Positions 21,001 through 24,076 of a stretch of 64,000 nt of DNA are shown piece by piece. Position 1 is the first letter of the stretch; each line of letters begins with the position of its first letter. The stretch comes from Lachnospiraceae bacterium (GTDB lineage: Bacteria > Bacillota > Clostridia > Lachnospirales > Lachnospiraceae): assembly GCA_017449075.1 (NCBI GenBank), contig JAFSKG010000001.1, positions 1-64,000 of the forward strand, in the 5' to 3' direction. The notes under the pieces were generated by a model. It had not been told where the DNA came from. It was given only the letters and a program-made list of their open reading frames with translations, and ran no database searches. Position numbers and translations under genes: made by a program.

Positions 21001-23953
21001 TATCTAAAAACTTGATATTTGTTTTGTCCGGTGTGTCAGAACCATAGATATATACATTTTGTCCTTCTACAAGTGGGTTTTCTCTCTGTTCATTGAATCT
21101 TGACATAGTTGCAGGCCACTTTTTACCGAACTGGTCTATAACTACAAAGTCATTCTCAGTATTGATATGAGTGATACGACCTATTGTATCTGCTTCTTGA
21201 CAATTACATATATATACATTACCTTTTCCGAATATTCTACTCTCTGATGCAAATTTAAGATCTACACCATTAGTACAAATGTAAAGATTTACTCCATTTG
21301 CTAACTCTAGTTTATTATTCAAAGTATATAAATTGGTTGTTTCTGGATCTGCAAAAATAGATACTGCCATACTTGTAGTGATACTTATAGTTGATTTATC
21401 TTTCTTTGCTACTGTTGGTATTTTAATTTCTATGCCTTTGTATAAATTTTCATCAGTTGTAAGTACATTGTGATAGAATTTTGTTCCATTTATCGTATGT
21501 CCTATACAAGTTGATCCATCTGGCACAGTTTCAAGTCCACACATAGCATGGCGAACACCATAAGATGGATAAGGGTGATTTGCATCTGCTCCTGAACCAA
21601 AGAGTCCAAATTCATCAACTTCTACTACAGGCATTGTCTTTAATTTCAACTTAACCTCATTTAACATGCCTGTCACATCTGTCTTAGCATTGTCAAGTTT
21701 GTCTAAATCTTCTTGACTTAATGAATTATTATCTATAGTATCAGTAACTTCTTTACTATTATCTTCTTTATTCTCATCACTGCTACTTCCAAACAATCCA
21801 CCAAAGAAATCTACTATTGGATTAAAAATTCCAGCAAGGAAGTTCCCTTCTTTTTCTTCAAGCTCAGAACCTTTTACTCCCTCAACTTCTCCTTCGTTAT
21901 TTAGATTTTCTTCATTACCATTTAATACATCGAGCACTTGTTTTACAAGGTCATCTACATCCGGAGTATATAAATCCATACTTCCCAAATCATAAACTCC
22001 GTTTATATTAATTCCTTCTTCATCTTTTCCATCAGTACTTGTTGCAGCAGCTTTATAAAGTACTGCATCATTTACTGCTGCACTTGCTGTTGCCACTTTT
22101 TCTTCTTCTGTAGCACTTGATATTGTTGCCACCACATCTTTAGAGTCAGCCTCTACTTTCTCTGTTGTTTCTTCTGTCTCGCTTGTTTCTTCTGTCTCGC
22201 TTGTTTCCTCTGTCTCACTCGTTTCTTCTTCATTTGAAACTTTTGCTGATTCTGATTCTGTAGCCTCAGTGCCAACAAAACCAGCAACAGTAGGCTCTAT
22301 AATTCCTTCTGTTTCTTCTATCTCATTAAGGCTAGTTGTCTCGTCTTCAGCTTCAGTTTTAATTGTCTCAACATAAGTCTCAGCAGTTTCGTCAGTTTCA
22401 GGACTTGCTGGACTTACCTCAGTCTTTTCATCTTTATCATTGGTTTTCTTTGTTTCTTCTATAATTTCTGTTTTAACTTCATCTTGTACCACTTCATAAG
22501 AAGATTTTTCTATAGAAAGAACTTTGTCAACTATGCTTGCTGTTGTCTTCTTTATGATGAGAGTGACATCGTCACCATACTCTGCTCTCACTTCTTCTTC
22601 AAGATTGTCAACAATTTGAGTCTCATTATTTGTAGCCTTATTTGTCAAATCTATCTTTTCATTTTCTTTTCCATCTTTACCAAAACCAAAATCATTCTGC
22701 CATTTTTCTTTGTTATATGGCATAGTTCTTGGTGCTGCTGGGGTTGCAATCTTTACAGTTTTCTCGACCTTCCATTTTATTCTTACTGTAATAAGTTTGC
22801 TCTCTCCCAAATTGTTCTTTACCAACACTTTGGCAGTCTTGGCGAGTTTATCTTTAAGAACTTTTTCTTTATTATATTCTTCATTGGTATAATAGTTCTT
22901 GTCTAATATATCTATCTCTGAATATGTAGCAAGATAAATCTTCTCTATCTCCCAAGTAACTATAGGCACTGTTGCTATAACCACCATTGACTTTGTGGCA
23001 ACCTTCTCTTCAAGTTCACTGATTGTGGCTTTGCTTAATTCGCTTTCACTTGCTCTCTCTACTTCACTCTCTGTCGCAATTGCTTCACTTGCTGTAGCTA
23101 TTTCTTCTTTTATTTCACTAACCGTTGCTTCTTTTACTATCTCGCTTAATGTTGCAACTTCTGCTTTTTCAATTTCAGATTCTGTTGCAACATCTATTTT
23201 TTCAGCATCACTTTCTGTAGCAACCTTCTCTTCTTCTACTATATTATCAGTTTCACTATCTGTAGCTTTGGTACTTTCCACAACTTGTGCTGTAGTGGTT
23301 GTCTCACTTTCTTCTACTTGAGCTGTAGTTGTTGTCTCACTATCCTCTACTTGAGCTGTAGTTGTTGTCTCGCTGTCCTCTACATGTACTGTAGTGGTTG
23401 TCTCACTATCTTCTACATGTGCTGTAGTTGTCGTCTCACTCTCTTCAGGTTTTTCTGTTGTAGTTGTTTCATCTTCTTCTACTTGTGTAGTAGTTGTCTC
23501 TTCTTCTTTTTCTTCTACTGTTGTCTCATCTTCTTCTGGCTCTTCACTATAATCTGTCTCATCTTTATCTTCATCATGGTAAGAATCTTCGTTTTCTGGG
23601 GAATCCTTCTCATTCTTTTCTTCAGGGGTAGTTGATTTAACGGAAGTTGTTGGCTCAACTTCTTCTTTTTGTTCTAGAGCGTCATCTAGCTTATTCTTTA
23701 CTTTATCCTTTAATTCGTCACTAATATTATCTTCCGTATCATATTCGGCATAGTATTTTACGCTTTCCTCGTAATGATACTTCTCCTCCTGATAAAGATA
23801 ATAATAGTTCTTTAACTCCTTTTCGTTCACGGCCGCATAATAAACCATGTTTGGCACGCTATTTGCAAGCACAGCAAAACCAGTGGATGCAAAAACATTT
23901 GCTACCACCAGTGTGATTGCAATCAATCTTTTCAAATTAAATTGCTCTTTCAT
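1..23953 (-). CDS. Giant modular secreted surface protein, beta-helix plus BspA/DUF285 repeats (C-terminus outside window)
   Basis: The frame is open from ATG at 23953 to the left edge, at least 7,984 codons, so the C-terminus and anchor are unseen. An AAGGGG ribosome binding site lies 8 nt before the ATG. Residues 1-31 look like a signal peptide (MKEQFNLKRLIAITLVVANV, then ...FAVLANS). An acidic Glu/Thr-rich stalk follows with 11-aa ETTTT repeats and AT-x-S-E motifs to about residue 600. The first beta-helix region (about residues 1000-1420) has eight GGAI-type turns such as NGGAIYIQN. Three DUF285/BspA-like leucine-rich blocks sit near residues 1520-1780, 2270-2430 and 3290-3490. The rest is repeating modules: an ATQYVAKN..T..D.V strand, a His/Cys header such as HIHKICG, ICLNGH, then ITDCKGTG and parallel beta-helix turns. 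The role is inferred to be adhesion or biofilm. It is a paralogue of the neighbouring giant gene. Confidence 0.9.
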   Translation of the reverse strand, partial: MKEQFNLKRLIAITLVVANVFASTGFAVLANSVPNMVYYAAVNEKELKNYYYLYQEEKYHYEESVKYYAEYDTEDNISDELKDKVKNKLDDALEQKEEVEPTTSVKSTTPEEKNEKDSPENEDSYHDEDKDETDYSEEPEEDETTVEEKEEETTTTQVEEDETTTTEKPEESETTTTAHVEDSETTTTVHVEDSETTTTAQVEDSETTTTAQVEESETTTTAQVVESTKATDSETDNIVEEEKVATESDAEKIDVATESEIEKAEVATLSEIVKEATVSEIKEEIATASEAIATESEVERASESELSKATISELEEKVATKSMVVIATVPIVTWEIEKIYLATYSEIDILDKNYYTNEEYNKEKVLKDKLAKTAKVLVKNNLGESKLITVRIKWKVEKTVKIATPAAPRTMPYNKEKWQNDFGFGKDGKENEKIDLTNKATNNETQIVDNLEEEVRAEYGDDVTLIIKKTTASIVDKVLSIEKSSYEVVQDEVKTEIIEETKKTNDKDEKTEVSPASPETDETAETYVETIKTEAEDETTSLNEIEETEGIIEPTVAGFVGTEATESESAKVSNEEETSETEETSETEETSETEETTEKVEADSKDVVATISSATEEEKVATASAAVNDAVLYKAAATSTDGKDEEGININGVYDLGSMDLYTPDVDDLVKQVLDVLNGNEENLNNEGEVEGVKGSELEEKEGNFLAGIFNPIVDFFGGLFGSSSDENKEDNSKEVTDTIDNNSLSQEDLDKLDNAKTDVTGMLNEVKLKLKTMPVVEVDEFGLFGSGADANHPYPSYGVRHAMCGLETVPDGSTCIGHTINGTKFYHNVLTTDENLYKGIEIKIPTVAKKDKSTISITTSMAVSIFADPETTNLYTLNNKLELANGVNLYICTNGVDLKFASESRIFGKGNVYICNCQEADTIGRITHINTENDFVVIDQFGKKWPATMSRFNEQRENPLVEGQNVYIYGSDTPDKTNIKFLDIKIRGNFRNKISAEYMEDPTLIKDWSPYHPYGSAIAAKNNLHVFNVDFDAIIATRANGILNGGYGNNYFKGLNFNKMTTTENGGAICVGSDTANSLESFVVEDCSFKECKSYANGGAIYIQNIKSDNKIMLSNSKFEKNSAYTSGGAIYMNGIDGAVLNSLTFKENTAGMSGGAIAVHENKKSLTQLYIGRADSTKQKTVFEKNEATYNGGAISFNTSYYDNETKGDKGLKEGKEINAYLGDVEFKENIARGVEYTTRSVTYRYNSFGGAIYAKGSLKLYVGVDKDGNNANANDVTFYKNEASNGGAIFSANYNKFDLTLKSTESYPNENGNKVYLYNGSMTENGVANSNKTGTDAWKYVSWGGGAIYATGKTYVEAESGFEISDNDDAVYACDAKIKINTKMEENKGRYVLGYTNARANYLTFDDKTNIKNNFTAEGGSRDFVAYYNSPDTEEPKKVVPEAADVYLPTGITFNALFDDGSSATNLSGKKDDIVELRWTNTLPKTNTNGFQFNPTITAGTSAYGDIVINALNTYDDKAILGWVDSSNILNMYCKYKVGVQNGNLYRMFYNFKAIKYIDFNNFTSFPAQWTNLSSVFYDCNNLLEVDLSNIEWKVCPTTTQAMFAYCMNIESINLTSLRLSYIDASGTKHNTASISFMFQECRKLEELDLRNFDISGIQSLDYLFYSCYSLKKLDISTFDTSNVTSMWMTFRNFGNKMEKLDLSHFDVSKVTNMSSMFNNASIKNLDLSNWDLKNRTDRSIVASQMFYQYTGERIYIDREFESDISDSEMFFQAKGLIGGNGTVFSETNISSDYFRAYEEDEEGIGYCTYIGKAERKPNPVRDPIVREVVYTEENKNKYCWSLINNRYKTTTVKFLAGANIDENYDADSAISDKERNVRYNPKNMILEIDNVDVDMATRSVGIYVDEAETVVMNEWSSKGFKKALSSYLSADASGSGDSFEDYQIYRRDDTYVLGKECVEVEFDLDAGGKFENPKSQFIHRRSERSLIGLVEGIGDGSYDADGLKFVGFIGKDANAGIDVLDGGMYINDYKLLTATNNFTYRINAREAVGGKVTLYGVYAYADKNSEPYQYRLCGTPITEDCKHEGMIGNHAAITDLSDDYLSTWAIKVDRFEKLLVVLPEKLSALGAVDDTEDIGYCYPRYWLTDDITIPSGFEGLFSEGMNVFLNGHTINYLSTASAIFDLSIGRKHETRIGKPIYTIFDQVKVNVDSLIDNTKKKETYAIFDTSTNVNGYIKTLVNGPSTYNFEDTNIERIIWADERPQNFKAGKGIREAYDISDGAGNKKYTDYSNVPDTAILAFVPETGGAIPKEVYLWTAADKVKWPETTLINMFYNFKALQYVDTTKMAKADDVVSIRSMFQNCEALKTIDLSSIDVSKITNARDAFNGCANLERIYVEEEFSSLTTNFDNVLAGCEKLVGGQGTKMYTKYPGKDFLKIDTVKNNGWNESKSNRVKGILTNKNEIVGHRYLNIVGATSSTAQKGTVKQVDNNQKPGLADVYGTNALYLKNLNIEGFGFDTMVTTSAKSQETLIVDTNTNTNISENNLYIDNVKISNTFYSNNKLFTVKNLYIDGFEANGLHLTYSTWLVETRNAIELISTQKPVAYFKNMVIHNGTVNRFITTENITGLDRRSVIFEDIDLDAIGADQTLIDLGNFTFKKNDLLGTGEYVYFAGNNNISNCISRNSDDVIRIVPRVTLLDPEGKTTINSNRLISSSGVNTPKSILSLESGLIVSGLLNVENNYFYVPSYAGEVSTYSAALNYKNINRYNKIVIRDGGLNVRGNYCELTSGKYVRVRQLNFTYDLSKNSAGATVTEEEHKNACQNNPLLFVDGGYKFKASDSKVYIYTNDLSKKYNELCLVATWSKITIEGYNEVAASQIVNTFYKDPDHSNDPDEVYVREIYKKQQGLTEKVMYGSAFVEVTALLLERLPGDAEETRYNTRIATVSQQLIAEDIYTQIEKPLNEGSYVWNDGTPFVKDLSKGVFWSGPNRNYQKTGAAGYHTYEVYDNKFENAMPAIHYDELDSNFYARRVDARKLLKGIYLYGYETETHTHDVGAELGNTETKEYWLEARSETHFNINTANIYLKKDIEITKSLIYELEGEYSICLNGHTMTFNDVEDWVAFENANAKFIITNCKDDHTRSNGYITSKAGTTLSHSIIDIDNHDGRLVLASVSFIDINAQAPFINVNAFGTNEKFKSGNVWIENVSMNNNNNIGFINFNQTVDKTFTNLTTGKIFNETMRKASGKEGSVESVGKQLTGNVAVEKVKWSKKASTSGTVYDVSATGNGAVVPDPSAVTDDQVLLWWDESYTTIYLYSASAYIRLGNSAEGMFKDMLALERVDLTRFDTSNTLSFASMFENCISLETVDFSRFNTTNVTNISSMFSYCTSLKKVDMTSFDTKNITNMTSVFANCTSLEKVNMTSFTINDTTQLNLLFDGCTSLNTIYVGSNFAYKDDTSDKMFENCVSLVGGNGHKLYDHKSDPNFNDMLTRKYARIDDSTTLGWFTEGNKEDEEPKTFYFDKDSKYSLYNDEVTVPGLYAKNNTVYNKANLLSFRNIHSLYVTDSTFEGNNNIIYVDNATLSFIRTYITGTSGAYIYEFTDDNQSVIRFVDSVISGNALTESYTYASKRYPLSIVLGGVVEYKNNTRNGVVENLLAINDKIRITAGVDGEPLSKNSEVWFTATAPETEVFYGWNDENVEYVNRGTEFNNVFHYNFDTLTEQSVDILPVTGNPSILYNLTKDVLGVGIIKYYVYNDAIKTGGVTYSDMNVRYYEDDTTQKTLTWLEFRNQFNELVKENIFKESTTKLDELVYLNYEGKVEPWWVGNAPAPRAFYSKGYYKYEDSSYKQVGGQERFYREDDRWYVGYDYTNVSYFVDKDAVKYQGKSIDIEDTYIKRTSKGSLVDVPYTLATIGEFDNKMSYLGFLGRNISITNNTSFIPDWDFKVNKVKGITYANFLGWYIDPMQNSNYDRVLYSVFSDDKVKVEGRGKASRSVISKKESVTEKTISIVNHRVKVATKTVTSGVYEYVDHNGIVARDNYVYVATVPQLYYQYKSTDSMARLYNTQYVLGKDIRITETKFDIDVMGKLYGERLIYMDGHNIYVDDENHNLFDTSNKVTLHPVYKDNALSFIGGKGASIIYASLSDATEFISHETLDRPVEKVLLSDVTIKGGRHIKALVNTSTKLVFRNATISDMRYIAGNIINAEAGSKIEAEGLTIKDNDLVGQSIINVADGADFSIATSGSLRIVNNKIAMDVLSLNGNREFSLYGSLYVKDNAFTGSSRYKIANFGGRGVLALGNIELIVKDNKHISNAALDPYGFYYSSVYSTALFRQMPGTKFKASESVVNIYHSQNNCLVYSGWYDNQVEGFDNGYISANKTFLKDVELPKSTHIYKKGTSSNCNVYIGDDCVPVVYVYLNEEEGKDDLIIATQYVAKNVETKVESIINPTTKQAVWFGPALDDDKALVYYGENTKSITVCITSINPAKIYGEEEIEHAHKVAEGYDARIATYYNARSASMFRRGYKSLYLRKNLHITEDVARAWTKYEELDICLNGKTLTIDKGVSFLDMQRNVKVVITDCKGTGHFDLVGGQDGRDNWAIRVDKSSLVLNHINFNNINRTLVKGAEESNVIINYSTMSNMRATSSIINIYGNNSTFDMKNTIIATNYNLTPIINLGLVKLATLNNVDIFDNQARASSIIKIEEVEEMNVVGGHYNNNTSVNMIGNPYANEGVVFNINSVFANVTIKEGATFTSNKSAYGNAGAIYVDRGTLNIEGKDAANPIVFTENISRRGASIYAATDSILNIKYATFSNSKAEDYEGAAIYSQGVVNISNTTFTGFRKKGSIVHLLNKHFYRYEVFKISLGAKKAAADRINSDTILLDLGGITAFITLSNISDRTIKVYAAEERLVYERVAPGSVLRSNPADPHFYKRYDKVTKQVTFFNDYGAADARPDLDEYAWDTKKLTDVKFINNNGSDVNGIYTCDRNVGLYNVTFDNNNQMNKALIASGKDAAYSISDMMFKDNIMNKAMTFENSEAKSYINKLDMSSNEFSDDAITFDNYKYTEFGDLKLKENVSNNGAIVNIGEKSTIKLATYTTILGNEGKVGGVFSVGAKATLSIIDTFEAHENKAVTGAGSVINMMEEDSTLTILGKTSITNNGNTEYGTVFVNKGTIDIGDRINIEQNNYSGSRGYNLVFSRASTSYLMRGTAGHKLASGSVISISSLGEEVKVFEYWNDTYIERFNEKNFYVTQEIFRSDEPYNTVARKAQVYKTSTYEKVALKWGYDYATLEFKKDATEFVVATQYVAKRIETFVDRVYLPEEEVKIETQIWSAPSVEDERVEVEWYWGRDDSKRYNVKVSKDTIIYLASHKHRLCGTLASESCAHYDKASHSVVNFALVMSEGDIERSLKQKRWALLNDIRITKNYTLEDDSAICLNGHTLYIDEGIDFAVSGDKTLTICDCRHGDEQGAISEAYPTYAGAATDLFRITQGQLNLYNVRFATISFLSGSNIETIVQIGANGRLYAEDVVFDNITFDGHSSEHPLIRPTNNKVKATVSNIIIKNSNIRAVESGLLNLISGYAIKYATISILNNTTNKAVVKFSGTNPAGIDVLGIYAEGNTVNTTGTNKGGAIYVDNVEVRTENGYELVGNKGNHSSIYITGANGKLESNGYVRAYDNRGEKGSVYYIDNNTFTLPKDADIRGNRADRAAVIYLDNAVLYVPNESTNSIIEDNYAEYGTVVYAHDSSINVEKKWTIKNNDGREGSAIYVENDAEDYGLKDIIFDGNRGYEVVHIESGENIKLASLSFINNRATESVLVVELTDNTQIDDVEFKDNTSEKDVLELYGASTTVNKLVFDGNNARDNIINVDDATINVKELAFTNNSATTSFFFIIGSNVFVSGEMSFTDNEVGEAAISSRISGVAELISTGSVIYKNNVGSFLKLAMGHEATFKGLLDVEDNRDLINAVIFMEPGMINLGGKVIIRGNKDRSGNDYNLYVPGSLYARGVADVKLSTDSDIYVNIGANNNDTVFEYWNEDYIASFAELKDPKIMFGPDDIFHLDNTMVAQGYKLYKEGGFPNTQLKVGDNFAVITFREEKNSPVVLATQYVAKNLETYVDKVILYDRDIVNQEWIAPSVGDEDIPTSWLMNEEKYNVKVSKDTIVYLNNHKHTICGNDVPDTVAHYNGEIHSEIVNFVVVKDEDGLIKNLSTGKYKYFALATNVEITREVDFASGSSICLNGYTLKLAKGVNVFNVANGEHITITDCKINSSIGTIKRSENSVSDADAKQHMIQVTDGLINMYNIHVEDMKLSSDSVADKQTFLHVTGKGIANIENVVFANNEVKDVASLIGVYGKQAKLRFASVSIADNTISGANTAFLTIYTESDDGVVTSTVSIVRNVADNQIINIVGKDTRMVAKYAEIADNTAIGIARLIAYEGSYIFNGGFDIHDNNVRAVLYATGSNTYAILASYSTVGLNESLLYVGKGGQATLKGETYITGNNIAGNKPVIYVEKDGTLYLSDYFYIDNNNVTEARPVNVYVADGGILSSSFWNKENKIASGSIIRVSVENGEQEIFKYWNGDYVEEFNNFTDHEVYLHQEIFKLDSEEENNGYAVYKKGTDSKVTLNAGTDFATLVFRTGKDVRDIVATQYVAKNTLTYVDKIMLKGLEDNDQLWGGPDNDDNTKNVNWQMAKGTYNVNATLDTRDVYLLTHIHKICGLSRGVPCEHIDGSSHDTVKFTYITDQDDLVSYISAHPGQPLYLALYQDLVLDRQISNLASGSTICLNGHKLIIKKGKNAFMMSQDNTLNFCDCGNAVALETPKKGYITESDDTSEMSSNFIIQNGTINFYGIEFATISNTRDDYSTFMTLRQNGKANFIESKFDNLNYEHTETSLFNLPRNGNYRLRFIDTTFENNRVVADISNESEVNSLLPISAYNNVEFASVSFIDNEVAYAVVNVKDTGILTVSTMSFINNTATADVGGALVLDGEVKNTGALYFEGNSGKNGSALAINKDLDVKALVIATNNNATVGAPIYLNAVLKGSDSVIIKNNNGTTGGGIYVGEKGTMTTDGIVEIDNNIAVDNGGGIFVGENAEFRLAENIIITNNNVTNTMSNGGAIYADKNSKIYLSNRATMSNNESASSGAIMLNEATLIVPKDAKNYYIANNRARGGAAIIKMHDANILVEAGMFTLKGYGTSDSILIQVENTSGKETVISSISITDFVIGHPLIEVSSEKVTFDNIKLSNNSITTADPVIDLAVGNYNFRNIDIQHNRLNESIGIIDSRNNGNIYLGGKMVVKNNRDYTTGRDANLVKSGYADYYGDINYPISSDSEIYVDVSTDEQTFFKYWNEYDIASFNDLQNGRVAYLPEEIFTLSNGATTPNRKIYKSGTYSNVELKIGRNFETVEFKRKREDRIVIATQYVAHNVETYVDDVKLYDVPEIRQLWVAPTLADEHATETWKFDGTKHSVKITSDKTIYLIDHMHTACGHTATDSVAHIDGTKHGEILMFVNVSNEDDLNRLNGKYFALSNDIEITKEIDLASGSVICLNGHRLMADKGLKYLTLNDNYEFTFTDCKGTGTMTHSANDAASIDDSMIDIAGGKLYLYNVNIADMAFNDVLDQNIIKANSNSKLFLENVNVRNNTNNSFNSFFNMTDGLSKVYVASVSFADNTAGGEVAAFATLVYNGNNIVISTISAVDNKSNTPDIDYSLFGISGRGNIRASYSDIRNNAAFSLISVENGFEGTIEDTFNVTGNNFSQLILVNSSRLNPQVATFNNLTVTNKDNRILYIARHGIAALLGTVSIVDNNIRVSTPAIAVSGQLILGGHVSIYDNHGGAEGIGSVRLNGSHDNARISVAPNSIIASGSLISISNKNRMDVKMFDFWDKEHVESFDNFSNNRVVYLPEEIFVLDKETYDEGQRIYKSGTYSNTSLFVGTDYSTLLYKRETNPDLIIATQYVAKNIETYMDRVIIDGARLEDQLWLVPTVEDEDESAVIVY
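13480..14090 (-). repeat. DUF285 / BspA-like leucine-rich repeat block 3 in giant protein
   Basis: The translation shows consecutive turns of about 23 residues of the form SMFxxCxSLxxVDxxxFxTxNVTN, for example SMFSYCTSLKKVDMTSFDT. This is the classic DUF285/BspA-like pattern of Firmicutes and Mycoplasma surface proteins. The block ends with an FENCVSLVGGNG motif, a cap also seen in block 1-type repeats. Two similar blocks lie at about 16650-17140 and 18580-19420. The complete giant neighbour contains none. Each block is embedded between beta-helix modules. Confidence 0.85.
16650..17140 (-). repeat. DUF285 / BspA-like leucine-rich repeat block 2 in giant protein
   Basis: The translation contains MFYNFKALQYVDTTKM, SMFQNCEALKTIDLSSID and FNGCANLERIYVEEEF, so about four turns, shorter than block 3. 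It is followed by a capping AGCEKLVGGQGTKMYTKYPG segment. It interrupts a beta-helix region carrying LNG-type headers on both sides. Confidence 0.8.
18580..19420 (-). repeat. DUF285 / BspA-like leucine-rich repeat block 1 in giant protein
   Basis: The translation contains repeating MF..C..L..LDLS.FD.S.VT.M turns, for example LEELDLRNFDISGIQSLDYL and LDLSHFDVSKVTNMSSMF. The cap reads MFFQAKGLIGGNGTVF. It directly follows the first GGAI-rich beta-helix region of the protein. Confidence 0.82.
22171..22224 (-). repeat. 18-bp tandem repeat (about 3 copies) coding ETEETS units
   Basis: Three successive 18-nt units (22171-22188, 22189-22206, 22207-22224) are nearly identical and in frame with the giant gene, coding a six-residue SETEET-type unit. 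A unit length divisible by three means copy-number change would preserve the reading frame. Confidence 0.85.
23283..23447 (-). repeat. 33-bp tandem repeat, five copies, coding 11-aa V-E-D-S-E-T-T-T-T-A-Q units
   Basis: Five consecutive 33-nt units start at 23283, 23316, 23349, 23382 and 23415. They code for VEDSETTTTAQ with small changes (A/V, Q/H, D/E). They sit in the N-terminal stalk of the giant protein, which is rich in Thr and acidic residues and so is plausibly extended and possibly O-glycosylated (inference). Confidence 0.88.
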
Positions 23954-24000
23954 TTCTTTTTCCCCTTGAAGAATTCCCTCTCTAATTCTTACCTTTTCTT

Positions 24001-24053
24001 CAATTTTTGCCAATTATATGGCAACCCTACAAGCGAAGACTAAGCTTCGCTTG
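24001..24053 (-). other. Two hairpins and a TATAAT box between the two giant genes
   Basis: The gap between the giant genes carries a 9-bp stem (CAAGCGAAG / CTTCGCTTG, loop of 6) at 24030-24053. A second 6-bp stem flanks a perfect TATAAT at 24013-24018 (minus). Neither hairpin has a U-tract on the minus strand, so neither is a convincing terminator. No good -35 is seen 16-18 nt before the TATAAT. The downstream gene may rely on readthrough, on a weak own promoter, or both. Confidence 0.45.
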
Positions 24054-24076
24054 CATCCGTTAACACATAATTGATA

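Noticed and set aside
22484..22906. A hydrophobic plus-strand frame of 140 codons
   Set aside because: Antisense shadow of the giant protein's N-terminal region; no start signal.
24030..24053. A terminator between the two giant genes
   Set aside because: The stem is good but no T-run follows on the minus strand, so it is recorded only as a hairpin.
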